Assembly: GCA_002391675.1 (NCBI GenBank)
Contig: DGFM01000017.1
Coordinates: 63,377 to 106,318 of the forward strand
Length of the DNA: 42,942 bases
Reading direction: 5' to 3'
Source of the DNA: Cloacimonetes bacterium UBA3900
GTDB lineage: Bacteria; Cloacimonadota; Cloacimonadia; Cloacimonadales; Cloacimonadaceae
Positions 7,950 through 16,189 of this stretch are shown here, piece by piece (position 1 is the stretch's first letter; each line of letters opens with the position of its first letter). The translations under genes were made by a program, and so were the position numbers. The notes beneath the pieces are model-generated. The model worked only from the letters and a program-made list of their open reading frames with translations. It searched no databases and had not been told where the DNA came from.

Positions 7950-9077
7950 CTATAGGTTGTATTTGATCATCGCTTCAATCTGGTTCTCGCTGTAGGGCTT
8001 GAGCCTGCGAACTGATGCGTTGGGTGAGTCTATATTCCTGAGATAGTGAGAATAGTCAAGAGTAAAGTTTAATTGTTTGCTAATTTTAAACCTGAGGCCA
8101 GCCCTGGTGGTGTAAATCTTGTCGACACGATGGGCGTTTTTGGGGTCTGTGCCACCATAGAAACGCTCTTCAAAACTCAGGGACAGCGAAGGGCTCCACT
8201 GGGGTGAATCCTTTTTGCTGCTGTTCAAAGGTGAATCTTTCAGCCTCAAGGTACCACTGTATATGTTGCTCTCGTAAGAGGAGTCCTCGGGGTATTTATC
8301 CCAGTTGTCAAAGATGCGGTATTCATACATGGCATCCAGCACAAAGACGGGGAAGTTTTGCCTGAGGCCCAGCCCCATGGTCTTGGCGTCTCCATCATAC
8401 TCGGTCCAGTAGCTATTGTAGAAGAGCTCTTCATAGCGGAAGTTTGCCTTCAAGGTGGTCTTCTTCAAGGGCCTCACATTGAGATCGGCACGATAGAGGT
8501 TGCGCTCATAGCTGAATTGCTCGAGCTTGCCGCTGCCGTCAGTATCCACATAGTCTCGCACATAGATATTGGGATAGTAGCCATAGAGCAGCTTCGCATC
8601 CCAGTAGTAACGCACCACAGCCAGCCGCGCCAGGACGTCCTTTCTCCACTTTTCGGTGTTGGAGACATTCTGGCTGAAGGAAGCGGTGATCGAGGGCTCT
8701 ATCTTGTACCATTTATACCTGAAGGCATAGGCCATATCTACCTTGGTCTTGATGCTCAGGTCGTCTGTTGTTCTGGCATATTCCAGGTTTGGATGCCTAT
8801 CCTCAAAGCGCTGCAGATCATAATCGGAGAGCCTGAACACGTTGTCTGAATAATTGGCACCAATGCTTACGGAGACGTCCATCTGGGCAAAGAGTGGCAG
8901 GCTCATCAAGCCAAACAGCATGAGCATGATGATGGGCAAAACATTGCGCAGAAAACGCACCTTCCCGTTTCGGTAAACGGGTCTGCCCTTTGTGGCTTTG
9001 GCCTTTTCTCTATCCTCTTTCTTCATGTCTGCCTCTATCTTATCTTTGGGTTCAGTTGTTCGTTTGAGAGCTTGCAT
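7950..9077 (-). CDS. Outer-membrane beta-barrel protein linked to the poly-gamma-glutamate genes
   Basis: A 375-residue predicted outer-membrane protein. A charged ~40-residue N-terminal extension precedes a hydrophobic signal segment (~43-62) ending LPLFAQ. The mature part consists of alternating amphipathic strands rich in Tyr and Phe (for example SIGANYSDNVF at the start, FTLDYSHYLRNI near the end), as in 14-16-strand barrels. The first ATG has GTGAGG overlapping the previous stop codon, so coupling supports it. A second ATG at residue 18, preceded by AGAGG, would give a more normal signal peptide. It sits two genes downstream of pgsW. The family was not recognised; a channel for polymer export is inferred from context only. 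Confidence 0.75.
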   Translation of the reverse strand: MQALKRTTEPKDKIEADMKKEDREKAKATKGRPVYRNGKVRFLRNVLPIIMLMLFGLMSLPLFAQMDVSVSIGANYSDNVFRLSDYDLQRFEDRHPNLEYARTTDDLSIKTKVDMAYAFRYKWYKIEPSITASFSQNVSNTEKWRKDVLARLAVVRYYWDAKLLYGYYPNIYVRDYVDTDGSGKLEQFSYERNLYRADLNVRPLKKTTLKANFRYEELFYNSYWTEYDGDAKTMGLGLRQNFPVFVLDAMYEYRIFDNWDKYPEDSSYESNIYSGTLRLKDSPLNSSKKDSPQWSPSLSLSFEERFYGGTDPKNAHRVDKIYTTRAGLRFKISKQLNFTLDYSHYLRNIDSPNASVRRLKPYSENQIEAMIKYNL

Positions 9078-9086
9078 CTATATGCC

Positions 9087-9911
9087 TCACTTGCGCTTAA
9101 GCAAGACTGGCCTTCCCAGGAACAGGTGATCGGTTTTGGCTCTCAGCTCGATCACGCATCTGCCGCTATTTTCGGGCAGAGTAACCTTCTTGCCCAAAGA
9201 CAGATGCCGTATGCCGATCACGGAATAGGTGGATGTGCGCTTGATGCTAAACTCATGGGTGTCATGCAGCTTTCCATTTACATAGACGTCAAAGACGGGA
9301 AGCTCTCTATCCAGCAGCCTGGCGCGCACGTAGATGACGGCGTTGCGGGAGTTGTTGAGGGTAAAGCGCAGGGGCTGATCCGGTGTGAAGCTGTAGTAGT
9401 CGCTACTGTTGCCGTTGCGGGTCATGGAAAGGATGCCGCTATGGGCGTCCACCACCAAGTTGGGTGCTCTTTTCCTGGTGGGAGTCTTAGGTTTGGGTGG
9501 TTCTTCATAGAAAGCTCTGAAATAGAGGTCTCTATCATAGCAGAGAATTTCCATCTCTTTGGTGTCTTTGGGAATGGGAATCTCCACAGCTTCAAATGTA
9601 TGGTATCCATAGACCACACCTGCGGGATTGAGGGTGTGCTTGGTCTGTTTCTTATCTATGATGCTGATCACTTCAGCTTTTCTCTTTCTTTCCAGGCTGA
9701 AGCTGCGCAATTCTATCTTATCTATGCCGGCCACGTTCAGCTTCATGCTTCGTTCCGGCAGAGGGCGAAAATAGTAGTAGTTGCCGGCCTTCTCATCTTT
9801 AAGCAGTCTTTTGGAGCCGGGGTTGTCAAAGCTCATTACCTTGGTCTTTGCTGCAACCGATGTGAGCAGGATCAGCATGATTGCAATAACAGTTATCTTT
9901 CTAAGGTTCAT
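9087..9911 (-). CDS. Exported two-domain beta protein of the poly-gamma-glutamate cluster
   Basis: A 274-residue protein with a signal peptide (residues 1-21, LLTSVAA). It appears to be an internal duplication. The first half opens with AGNYYYFRP...MKLNVAGIDKIELRSF and the second with SSDYYSFTP...LRFTLNNSRNAVIYVRAR, separated by a Pro/Lys/Arg linker (EPPKPKTPTRKR, ~137-148). Both halves look like beta sandwiches. No catalytic motif is seen. It lies 37 bases after pgsW and 9 bases before the beta-barrel gene. A periplasmic adaptor or polymer-binding role is inferred from context only. Confidence 0.75.
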   Translation of the reverse strand: MNLRKITVIAIMLILLTSVAAKTKVMSFDNPGSKRLLKDEKAGNYYYFRPLPERSMKLNVAGIDKIELRSFSLERKRKAEVISIIDKKQTKHTLNPAGVVYGYHTFEAVEIPIPKDTKEMEILCYDRDLYFRAFYEEPPKPKTPTRKRAPNLVVDAHSGILSMTRNGNSSDYYSFTPDQPLRFTLNNSRNAVIYVRARLLDRELPVFDVYVNGKLHDTHEFSIKRTSTYSVIGIRHLSLGKKVTLPENSGRCVIELRAKTDHLFLGRPVLLKRK

Positions 9912-9948
9912 TTATTATTCTCCGTACATTATAAAGATGTTATGGGGG

Positions 9949-11076
9949 TCAGAGTTCTTCATCAGGGTCTACGATATTGGCCATAAACCTACGATCGTGT
10001 CTGTCAAAAACGATCACCACGATGATGGCGGCTACGAGTATTGCTAAGCATATTGAGGCGACGACAATGTTGTGACGGCTTCTGGAGAAAGCTGGGCCTT
10101 CCCCGGGGGTGGGTATTTCATCCCTATGAGAGGCAACGTCATATTTCTTTGCCCAGCGCTGGATGCGTCGCACATGGAGCACGGGCACATTCTGGCGCGC
10201 CATCAGCATCATCACGCCTTCCCTCTCAAAGCTCTTCTCCGCCAGTCTCTTGTTCAATCCTTCAGGAATCAAGCGGGCATTGGGCTCGGAGCCTACGTTT
10301 GCCAAAGCTGCACCAATGTTTACAAACATCTTGTAGCGTTTGCCCTTGGGAAGCAGCTCTTTGTAGGCGGCATCGCGCAGAGCGACGTTTTCTTCCAAGT
10401 TTGAGCCCATCAGCAGCGGCACATTATTTCTGGCCATTGCATCTCTGATATTTGCGATTCCATTGTCGGAAAGCCCGATTGCGAGGTCTTCCTTACCTCC
10501 GAAAGAGGCGTAGGAACTGCCAAAGTCGATGAGCCCCTTTTCTTTGAGGATGGCTTCGATATCCAGCCAGGTAAAGTCTTCTCTATTGGCACCGTATGAT
10601 GCACTGGAAACAGCTGTAATAATGCTGGGCTTGAGGTCCAGCACCTTGATGGCTGCGTAAAGGGCCAGGTTTACGGATGGAGTCGAACCCGTGACGGCCA
10701 CCGCTATATGGTCTCCAGCTTGAAGTCTTTCGTTTTTAAACTCTTCGATGAATATAGCGGCGAGGTTGGGGTTTAGAGCCGCCTGTTTATCTGAAAGCAA
10801 GCCTCTGTCTGTAGTGATCGAGGACAATCTCAGGCCAATGAGCCCCGTGTGGAAAGGATCGTCTATAGGATCAAAGTCGTATTTCCTTTCTTCCAGCTCC
10901 ACCTTGAGGGTATCCATAAAAGTCTTCATCAGCGTAGCTGCTTCCACCTTTTCATCGTAGTTTGTTGCCTTGATGCGGACGTGACTGTTATGTGCTATCA
11001 AAAACAGAATGATCGCAAGGATGAGTAATATGAAAAGCGATCTGCCGGACTTGAGTGAGGGACGGTACATACTCAT
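9949..11076 (-). CDS. pgsW: Poly-gamma-glutamate system protein (PgsW-like)
   Basis: A 375-residue protein anchored at both ends: a membrane helix at ~13-28 and another at ~339-361, leaving a large extracytoplasmic domain. Conserved-looking segments are GDHIAVAVTGSTPSVNLAL, TAVSSASYGANREDFTWLD, ALANVGSEPNARLIP and the downstream GVMMLMARQNVPVLHV. This matches what I know of the protein that accompanies PgsB and PgsC in many bacteria lacking the Bacillus PgsA; biochemical role is unknown. Its ATG overlaps the pgsC stop (ATGA). The symbol is used from recollection of that family name. Confidence 0.8.
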   Translation of the reverse strand: MSMYRPSLKSGRSLFILLILAIILFLIAHNSHVRIKATNYDEKVEAATLMKTFMDTLKVELEERKYDFDPIDDPFHTGLIGLRLSSITTDRGLLSDKQAALNPNLAAIFIEEFKNERLQAGDHIAVAVTGSTPSVNLALYAAIKVLDLKPSIITAVSSASYGANREDFTWLDIEAILKEKGLIDFGSSYASFGGKEDLAIGLSDNGIANIRDAMARNNVPLLMGSNLEENVALRDAAYKELLPKGKRYKMFVNIGAALANVGSEPNARLIPEGLNKRLAEKSFEREGVMMLMARQNVPVLHVRRIQRWAKKYDVASHRDEIPTPGEGPAFSRSRHNIVVASICLAILVAAIIVVIVFDRHDRRFMANIVDPDEEL

Positions 11077-11528
11077 ATCTCACCCCCAAACACCACGATC
11101 AAGGCGAGCCGCACCAATATCGCTGCCACGCCCATGGTGGTGATGGTCTTCCAAAATCCCTGACGTTCAAACCAGTTGGCTATCAGACCGGGGATGATGT
11201 ATCCAATAGATTGCATCTGCAAGGTATAGACGGTGATGTTTTCAAACACCACAAGACGGGAAGCCCATCCCAGGATGAACCCGACGAGGATGCTGAGCAC
11301 CATGCGTCGTTTCCCGAATAAAAGTGTAAATTGTCCGATGATGCGGATAATGCCCCAGGTGAGCAAGCTCACCACAAGGGTACCAACTATCTGCATCGGC
11401 CTATCCAAATAAAGCGCCAAGTATCCTGGCACCACAATTCCACCGGCTGAGGCGCCCAAGAGCTCGCTAAACACGAGGCTCACGATCACGCCTAATCCAA
11501 CCGCGGCTTGTACTACTGCATCAACCAC
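11073..11528 (-). CDS. pgsC: Poly-gamma-glutamate biosynthesis membrane protein PgsC/CapC
   Basis: A 151-residue integral membrane protein with four to five hydrophobic helices and the family opening GVIVSLVFSELLGASAGGIVVPGYLALYLDRP. PgsC/CapC forms the membrane part of the amide-ligase complex with PgsB, which polymerises glutamate through gamma linkages. It overlaps pgsB by eight bases and pgsW by four, so the three proteins are translationally coupled. The length is normal for the family. Confidence 0.92.
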   Translation of the reverse strand: MVDAVVQAAVGLGVIVSLVFSELLGASAGGIVVPGYLALYLDRPMQIVGTLVVSLLTWGIIRIIGQFTLLFGKRRMVLSILVGFILGWASRLVVFENITVYTLQMQSIGYIIPGLIANWFERQGFWKTITTMGVAAILVRLALIVVFGGEI

Positions 11529-12726
11529 TTACGGCTCCTTGTTGCTGGGCATTTTTGCCTGGCTTTATCTTATCTTTAAATTGAGCCACAATCTGGGCTC
11601 CATATTGTATCCTTCCGGCTATGTTTCCGATCCCCAACACGTGGGATTCTTTGTTGCTAAGCTCCCAAACCTTGTCGTAGACATGATCAGGAGAGGGCTC
11701 ACCCAGAGTGATGAGTTTATTGCGTGGAACACCTGCATCAAGTGCATAGCTCTCCACTTTTTCGGGTATCTCACCCGTGAGTAACAGATAGCTGTAATCC
11801 AGCTCCAGGATAGCGTCGACCAGTTGCTGGCTCCTGAAGAGACGGTCTGAACGGCTGTTCAGGATGATAATCTTTTCCACGCCCGTCAAGTGACCGGTCA
11901 CCATCTTGACGATATATGCGGTGGAACTGGGATCATTGGCGGCAAAGACATTGTAAAAATGAATGGATTTGCCACGATCCGGGATGAAGTATTTCCTGAG
12001 CGCACCAGGATCCGGGCTGGCAGTCTGCATCCCATGCAGAGCGGCATCCCTGGGAACACCAACCTCTGCACACACAGCCAAAGCCAGCTGTACGTTTTCC
12101 GCGTGCTCGATATAGCTGAAGCCACCAAGCTCGTCCTGGCTCACATCTTTGGGGCGGATTTGATGAATACGTGCGTTGCGTTTCTTGGCCACATTCTCCA
12201 AGATGGTAAAGGTCTTATTCTCCGCAGTATAGCAGATGCCGTTGGCAGGAATGGTGTTGGAAAGGCACATGGTCACACTTTGAACCGTGCTGCCCATTTG
12301 GTCCAGATGATCCGGGCGGCAGTTGGTAATCACAGAGATGGTAGATTGGACAAACTTGCGCTCTGTGATCCACTGAAAAACGGGGTTAACGGCCATACAT
12401 TCGATCACGATAGCCTGAACGTCATGCTTTTCCGCCTCACGGAATATATACTTCTGTTCGATGATATTAGCACCCATAAGCCGGATCACAGCAGCCTCAC
12501 GACCATCAGGCATGATCACCCGGGGCATGGTGCCCGTGGTTTTTGCGATGGTGCGAATGCCACCCGCTCTGAGGCCTGCAGCGATGAGCCTTGTCACGCT
12601 GGATTTACCTCTGGTGCCATTTACATGTATTCTTATAGGGATGCTTTTTACTTTACGCAGGTGACGGCGATATTCCCAAATCCAATTAAGGATCAGGATC
12701 ACCGTAGCCAGGATCAATATAGTCAT
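11521..12726 (-). CDS. pgsB: Poly-gamma-glutamate synthase ligase PgsB/CapB
   Basis: A 401-residue ATP-dependent amide ligase related to the Mur ligases. An N-terminal membrane anchor (~1-17) is followed by the P-loop HVNGTRGKSSV (G37-S43). ECMAVNP and TNCRPDHLDQMG are the Mur-ligase-like metal/ATP site; NVFAANDPSSTA and LNSRSDR follow. It activates and joins glutamate units at the inner membrane with PgsC. It lies 142 bases after potC; only a weak promoter candidate was seen in that gap, so it may be read from the pot transcript or its own promoter. No capA/pgsA gene is present in the window. Confidence 0.93.
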   Translation of the reverse strand: MTILILATVILILNWIWEYRRHLRKVKSIPIRIHVNGTRGKSSVTRLIAAGLRAGGIRTIAKTTGTMPRVIMPDGREAAVIRLMGANIIEQKYIFREAEKHDVQAIVIECMAVNPVFQWITERKFVQSTISVITNCRPDHLDQMGSTVQSVTMCLSNTIPANGICYTAENKTFTILENVAKKRNARIHQIRPKDVSQDELGGFSYIEHAENVQLALAVCAEVGVPRDAALHGMQTASPDPGALRKYFIPDRGKSIHFYNVFAANDPSSTAYIVKMVTGHLTGVEKIIILNSRSDRLFRSQQLVDAILELDYSYLLLTGEIPEKVESYALDAGVPRNKLITLGEPSPDHVYDKVWELSNKESHVLGIGNIAGRIQYGAQIVAQFKDKIKPGKNAQQQGAVSG

Positions 12727-12868
12727 CTATTCCTCAAGTTGTTACTCAATCAGCCGAGCGACTTTCCAGCCATCCCGGCCCGATTACTTTTATACACTTG
12801 CAAGTTCCGTTCCAAGACGAAAAGTATTGTGGAACCGTTGGAGCTTTTTGCCAATTTCAGCATACCCA

Positions 12869-13669
12869 TTAAAAGGAAGAAATCAGCGATTTACGGATGC
12901 GCTTGGTGAATACCACCAACAGCAGAGTTAAGCCTATCACCAGGGTAGACAGTGCGTTGATGGTGGTGATGGTACCACGCCGGATGGTTCCTTCCACATA
13001 GATGGGGAGGGTGTCAAAACCTCTGCCTGAGGTAAAGAAGGTGATGATGAAGTCATCAATCGAAAGTGTAAACGAAAGTAACGCAGCAGCGATCACGCCG
13101 GGCATAATCAGCGGCAGTTTCACCTTGAAAAAGGTGGTGCTCGGCTTTGCTCCCAAGTCCATCGCCGCCTCGATGAGCGAGTTGTCAAAGCCTTCCAGGC
13201 GGGACTGGATCACGATCACCGTATATGATACGCAGAAGGTGACATGAGCGATGAGCACCGTCCACATCCCGGTATTTACTCTGAGGAAGTTGAAGAGCAA
13301 AGCCAGGGACACACCCATGAGGATGTCCGGCATCACCAAGGGCGCATAGAGCAGGCCCATGAATCCTTTTCTGCCTTTGAGTTTCTTGTTTTCCAAACCC
13401 AAAGCAGTGAGTAAACCCAAAAGCGTGGAAATAACAGTGCTCAATACAGCGATCAACATCGTGTTCAAAAAGGCTTGCCGGATGGCAACATTACGAAAAA
13501 GCTGGCCATAATACTTGAGCGTAAAGCCTTTCCAGGAGGTAACGATGCGTGCATCATTGAAGCTGTAGATCACCAAGATCAGGATAGGGATATACAAAAA
13601 CAGCATGGCGAAAGTGAAGACAGTCAGATTCATCCCTTTGAAAAACTTGGCACGTGAGAATCTCTTCAT
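12869..13669 (-). CDS. potC: Spermidine/putrescine ABC transporter permease PotC
   Basis: A 266-residue inner-membrane permease with six hydrophobic helices. It has the permease-ATPase coupling (EAA) motif EAAMDLGAKPSTTFFKVKLPLIMPGV, and the PotC-type N-terminus FLYIPILILVIYSFNDARI. The start codon overlaps the potB stop by one base (TAATG), with AGGAG in the end of potB. It is the last gene of potABC; the substrate-binding gene potD that usually follows is absent, and the next gene is pgsB. Confidence 0.93.
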   Translation of the reverse strand: MKRFSRAKFFKGMNLTVFTFAMLFLYIPILILVIYSFNDARIVTSWKGFTLKYYGQLFRNVAIRQAFLNTMLIAVLSTVISTLLGLLTALGLENKKLKGRKGFMGLLYAPLVMPDILMGVSLALLFNFLRVNTGMWTVLIAHVTFCVSYTVIVIQSRLEGFDNSLIEAAMDLGAKPSTTFFKVKLPLIMPGVIAAALLSFTLSIDDFIITFFTSGRGFDTLPIYVEGTIRRGTITTINALSTLVIGLTLLLVVFTKRIRKSLISSF

Positions 13670-14532
13670 TATACCACTCCTCTTACCTTACTTTTGCGCA
13701 GCAGAATATAGCCCAGGAGCAGGAAAAAGGCCACCAAAACAAGCAAACCAAAGCTGAGCGCAGAAGCCATGGGCCAGTTTCTGGGAATATTCTTGATCTT
13801 ATAGGTGATCACCTGCCCCACATACAAAGACCTCTGGTCTCCCACCAATTGCGGGATCAGGTAGGTTCCCAACGAAGGGATAAACACCAGCAAGACTCCG
13901 GCAAATATCCCTTCCAGGCTGAGCGGCAGCGTGATCTTGAAAAAGGCTTTAACCTCGGTAGCCCCCAGGTCCATAGCGGCTTGCAAGAGCGTGAAATCCA
14001 GCTTTTCCAACACACTATAGAGGGGCAAGATCATATAGGGAAGGTAGACGTAAACCATCACCATGATCACAGCCAGGTCTGTACGCATGATTTCCAAAGG
14101 TTGCGAAATGAGTCCGATGCGCATCAGTATATTATTCATTACCCCGTTGTAGGACAGAAAGATACGCCAGCTGAAGATGCGGATGATGAGGTTGGTCCAG
14201 AAGGGGATGATAATGAGGATCAGGAGCGTATTCTTCACCTTGTCTGAAGCTCTGGCGATCAGGTAAGCCACCGGATAGGCGATGAGGATGCACAGCAGCG
14301 TGGTGGTGATAGCCAACCTTACAGATAGCAAAAAGGGCCGGAAGTAGGTGCCGTCAAGGAGCTGCCTGTAGGCATCGAGATTGAATTCAAACTTTACATC
14401 GAAGATATCCGGAGTGAGAAAGCCATAGATGAGCACGATTAGATAGGGCACCAAAAAGAAGATGGTAAGCCAGATCAGCGTTGGTGCGGCCAGGAGGTAG
14501 TCCAGCTTGTTGCTTTTGACGCTGTTTTTCAT
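13669..14532 (-). CDS. potB: Spermidine/putrescine ABC transporter permease PotB
   Basis: A 287-residue inner-membrane permease with six helices and the coupling motif QAAMDLGATEVKAFFKITLPL, which docks on the ATPase PotA. The N-terminus (LIWLTIFFLVPYLIVLIYGF) and the segment GTYLIPQLVG are typical of PotB. It overlaps potA by four bases. Together with PotC it forms the transmembrane channel for polyamine uptake. Confidence 0.93.
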   Translation of the reverse strand: MKNSVKSNKLDYLLAAPTLIWLTIFFLVPYLIVLIYGFLTPDIFDVKFEFNLDAYRQLLDGTYFRPFLLSVRLAITTTLLCILIAYPVAYLIARASDKVKNTLLILIIIPFWTNLIIRIFSWRIFLSYNGVMNNILMRIGLISQPLEIMRTDLAVIMVMVYVYLPYMILPLYSVLEKLDFTLLQAAMDLGATEVKAFFKITLPLSLEGIFAGVLLVFIPSLGTYLIPQLVGDQRSLYVGQVITYKIKNIPRNWPMASALSFGLLVLVAFFLLLGYILLRKSKVRGVV

Positions 14533-15716
14533 ATCTGTTCACCCGAAACTGAGCTTTGTTTCTTGATTTTTGAAAGATGTGACTTCCCTTCAGCAGGCAT
14601 ACGGTCTTCGGGAGGCAGTTCGTCGATCAGCCAGGAATCCGTATCATGCCAAAACAGCCACACTTCTTCTTCCCAGTCCAAGGCTGTGTCATCAAAATAC
14701 ACGCGTTTGTGTTGGTCAAACACCCTGAAATTGTTCTTGCCTACGGTGACGATATATTGGGTATGGCTGCCCAGGTAGAGGATGTCTTCGATGACGCCTT
14801 TCACCACGTTCATATCGTCTGCAACCTTGGGTTTGTGACGGGAGATAGCTATCTTTTCCGGCCTCAGAGATACCGTGATTTGGCTCCCAATTTCTGGCCT
14901 GAAATGGAAGGTGGAATCTATCTCAAAAAACTCTCCATTCCCCATGGGACACTTGAGCTGCACATATTCATCCTCAATGCCGATCACCTCTCCCGTAATC
15001 AGGTTGGTTTCGCCGATGAAGTAGGCGCTGAAGATGCTGGAAGGACGCTCATAGATGTCATCAGGCGGGCCTTCCTGCACAATCTTGCCTCTGTTCATCA
15101 CCGCCACTCTGTCTGAAATACTCATGGCTTCGCTTTGGTCGTGCGTCACATAGATGAAGGTGATGCCCACAGCATCGTGGATATTCATCAGCTCGATGAG
15201 CATATGTTGACGCAGCTTGAGATCGAGCGCAGCCAGGGGTTCATCCAAAAGCAGCACTTTGGGGTTGTTGATCAGTGCTCTGGCGATGGCTACGCGTTGT
15301 TTTTGACCGCCGCTGATCTGGTCTGGATACTTGGAATGCTGGTCATCCATCTTCACCAAGTTCAGCATTTCACTCACCCTTTCCTTGATCTCCGGCAGCG
15401 GTGTTTTGCGTACCTTCAAGCCAAAAGCCACATTGTCCCACACCGTCATGTGTGGAAACAGTGAATAGTTTTGAAAGATGGTATTCACCGGTCGTTTGTA
15501 GGGAGGCAATTCCACGATGTCCTGATCACCGATGAATATTTTGCCATTAAGCGGCGTCTCAAATCCGGCTATCATCCTCAACAATGTGGTTTTACCACAA
15601 CCGCTGGGCCCCAGAAAGGAAAAAAGCTCCCCGGGTTTGATGGTCAAATTCACGCCGTCAACGGCCATAAAACCATCGAAATCTTTACTCACATTTACTA
15701 TTCTGATCTCTTCCAA
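14529..15716 (-). CDS. potA: Spermidine/putrescine ABC transporter ATPase PotA
   Basis: A 395-residue ATPase. Walker A is GPSGCGKTT (~36-44), the Q-loop is FQNYSLFPHMTV, the signature is ISGGQKQRVAIARAL, Walker B is VLLLDEPLAALD and the H-loop is YVTHDQSEAM. A TOBE-like regulatory domain occupies ~240-360. The start is TTG, supported by GGAGAG seven bases upstream. A promoter is predicted at 16007-16034, which would give a leader of about 285 bases. It energises PotB/PotC. Confidence 0.94.
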   Translation of the reverse strand: MEEIRIVNVSKDFDGFMAVDGVNLTIKPGELFSFLGPSGCGKTTLLRMIAGFETPLNGKIFIGDQDIVELPPYKRPVNTIFQNYSLFPHMTVWDNVAFGLKVRKTPLPEIKERVSEMLNLVKMDDQHSKYPDQISGGQKQRVAIARALINNPKVLLLDEPLAALDLKLRQHMLIELMNIHDAVGITFIYVTHDQSEAMSISDRVAVMNRGKIVQEGPPDDIYERPSSIFSAYFIGETNLITGEVIGIEDEYVQLKCPMGNGEFFEIDSTFHFRPEIGSQITVSLRPEKIAISRHKPKVADDMNVVKGVIEDILYLGSHTQYIVTVGKNNFRVFDQHKRVYFDDTALDWEEEVWLFWHDTDSWLIDELPPEDRMPAEGKSHLSKIKKQSSVSGEQI

Positions 15717-16030
15717 TTGTTGTACTCTCCATTGTTTTTTAATTCAGCAGTTTGCTTGCAAGCTGCCGTTTATGATATTGGTTCATTAATATAAAGAAGA
15801 ATCCCCAGGCGCACATTGTTTCCAGATTCAAAATCGGACGAGAAGCAGGCCGGCATGACAGGTTATCATATGCAATATCATTGAGTTGCGCATGGTTTAG
15901 GGGGACGTTGTTTTGCCAGTAGGAAGGCTCAAATTGATGTATTTTCAGGTATGATAATAAGAGAAGGCTATAAAAATGTTTGAGAAATTGGAACGCCTCT
16001 TGCAAGTTTATATATTTCCAATTAAGGGTC
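15717..16030 (-). other. Long untranslated leader before potA
   Basis: About 310 bases between the upstream terminator and potA. An open frame crosses it (15739-16236) but it also crosses the terminator and the end of the upstream gene and looks like no known protein, so I do not call a gene. It contains the potA promoter at its 5' end. No riboswitch class was recognised. Confidence 0.5.
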
Positions 16031-16034
16031 AGAA
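16007..16034 (-). promoter_or_regulatory. Putative promoter for potABC
   Basis: On the minus strand, TTCTGA (16029-16034), a 16-base spacer and TATAAA (16007-16012). The -35 is poor and lies in the T-tract of the preceding terminator. Confidence 0.35.
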
Positions 16035-16071
16035 AAAAGGCAGTGGGGATTACCGGGCGGTATCCCCACTG
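16031..16071 (-). terminator. Strong intrinsic terminator after the peptidylarginine deiminase gene
   Basis: A perfect 10-bp stem CAGTGGGGAT / ATCCCCACTG (16041-16071), extended by three inner ACC/GGT pairs, is followed on the minus strand by GCCTTTTTTC. It lies about 120 bases past the stop codon. Confidence 0.85.
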
Positions 16072-16189
16072 ATCGGAGGGCATTCTATGTAGGGTCTGTA
16101 GGCTATTTCCATACAAAAAGAGGGGGCTTATTTTGTCAAGAGCAATGTTAGCTTTTTTTTCACAACGCTGTTGATTTATTTCTACAAAC

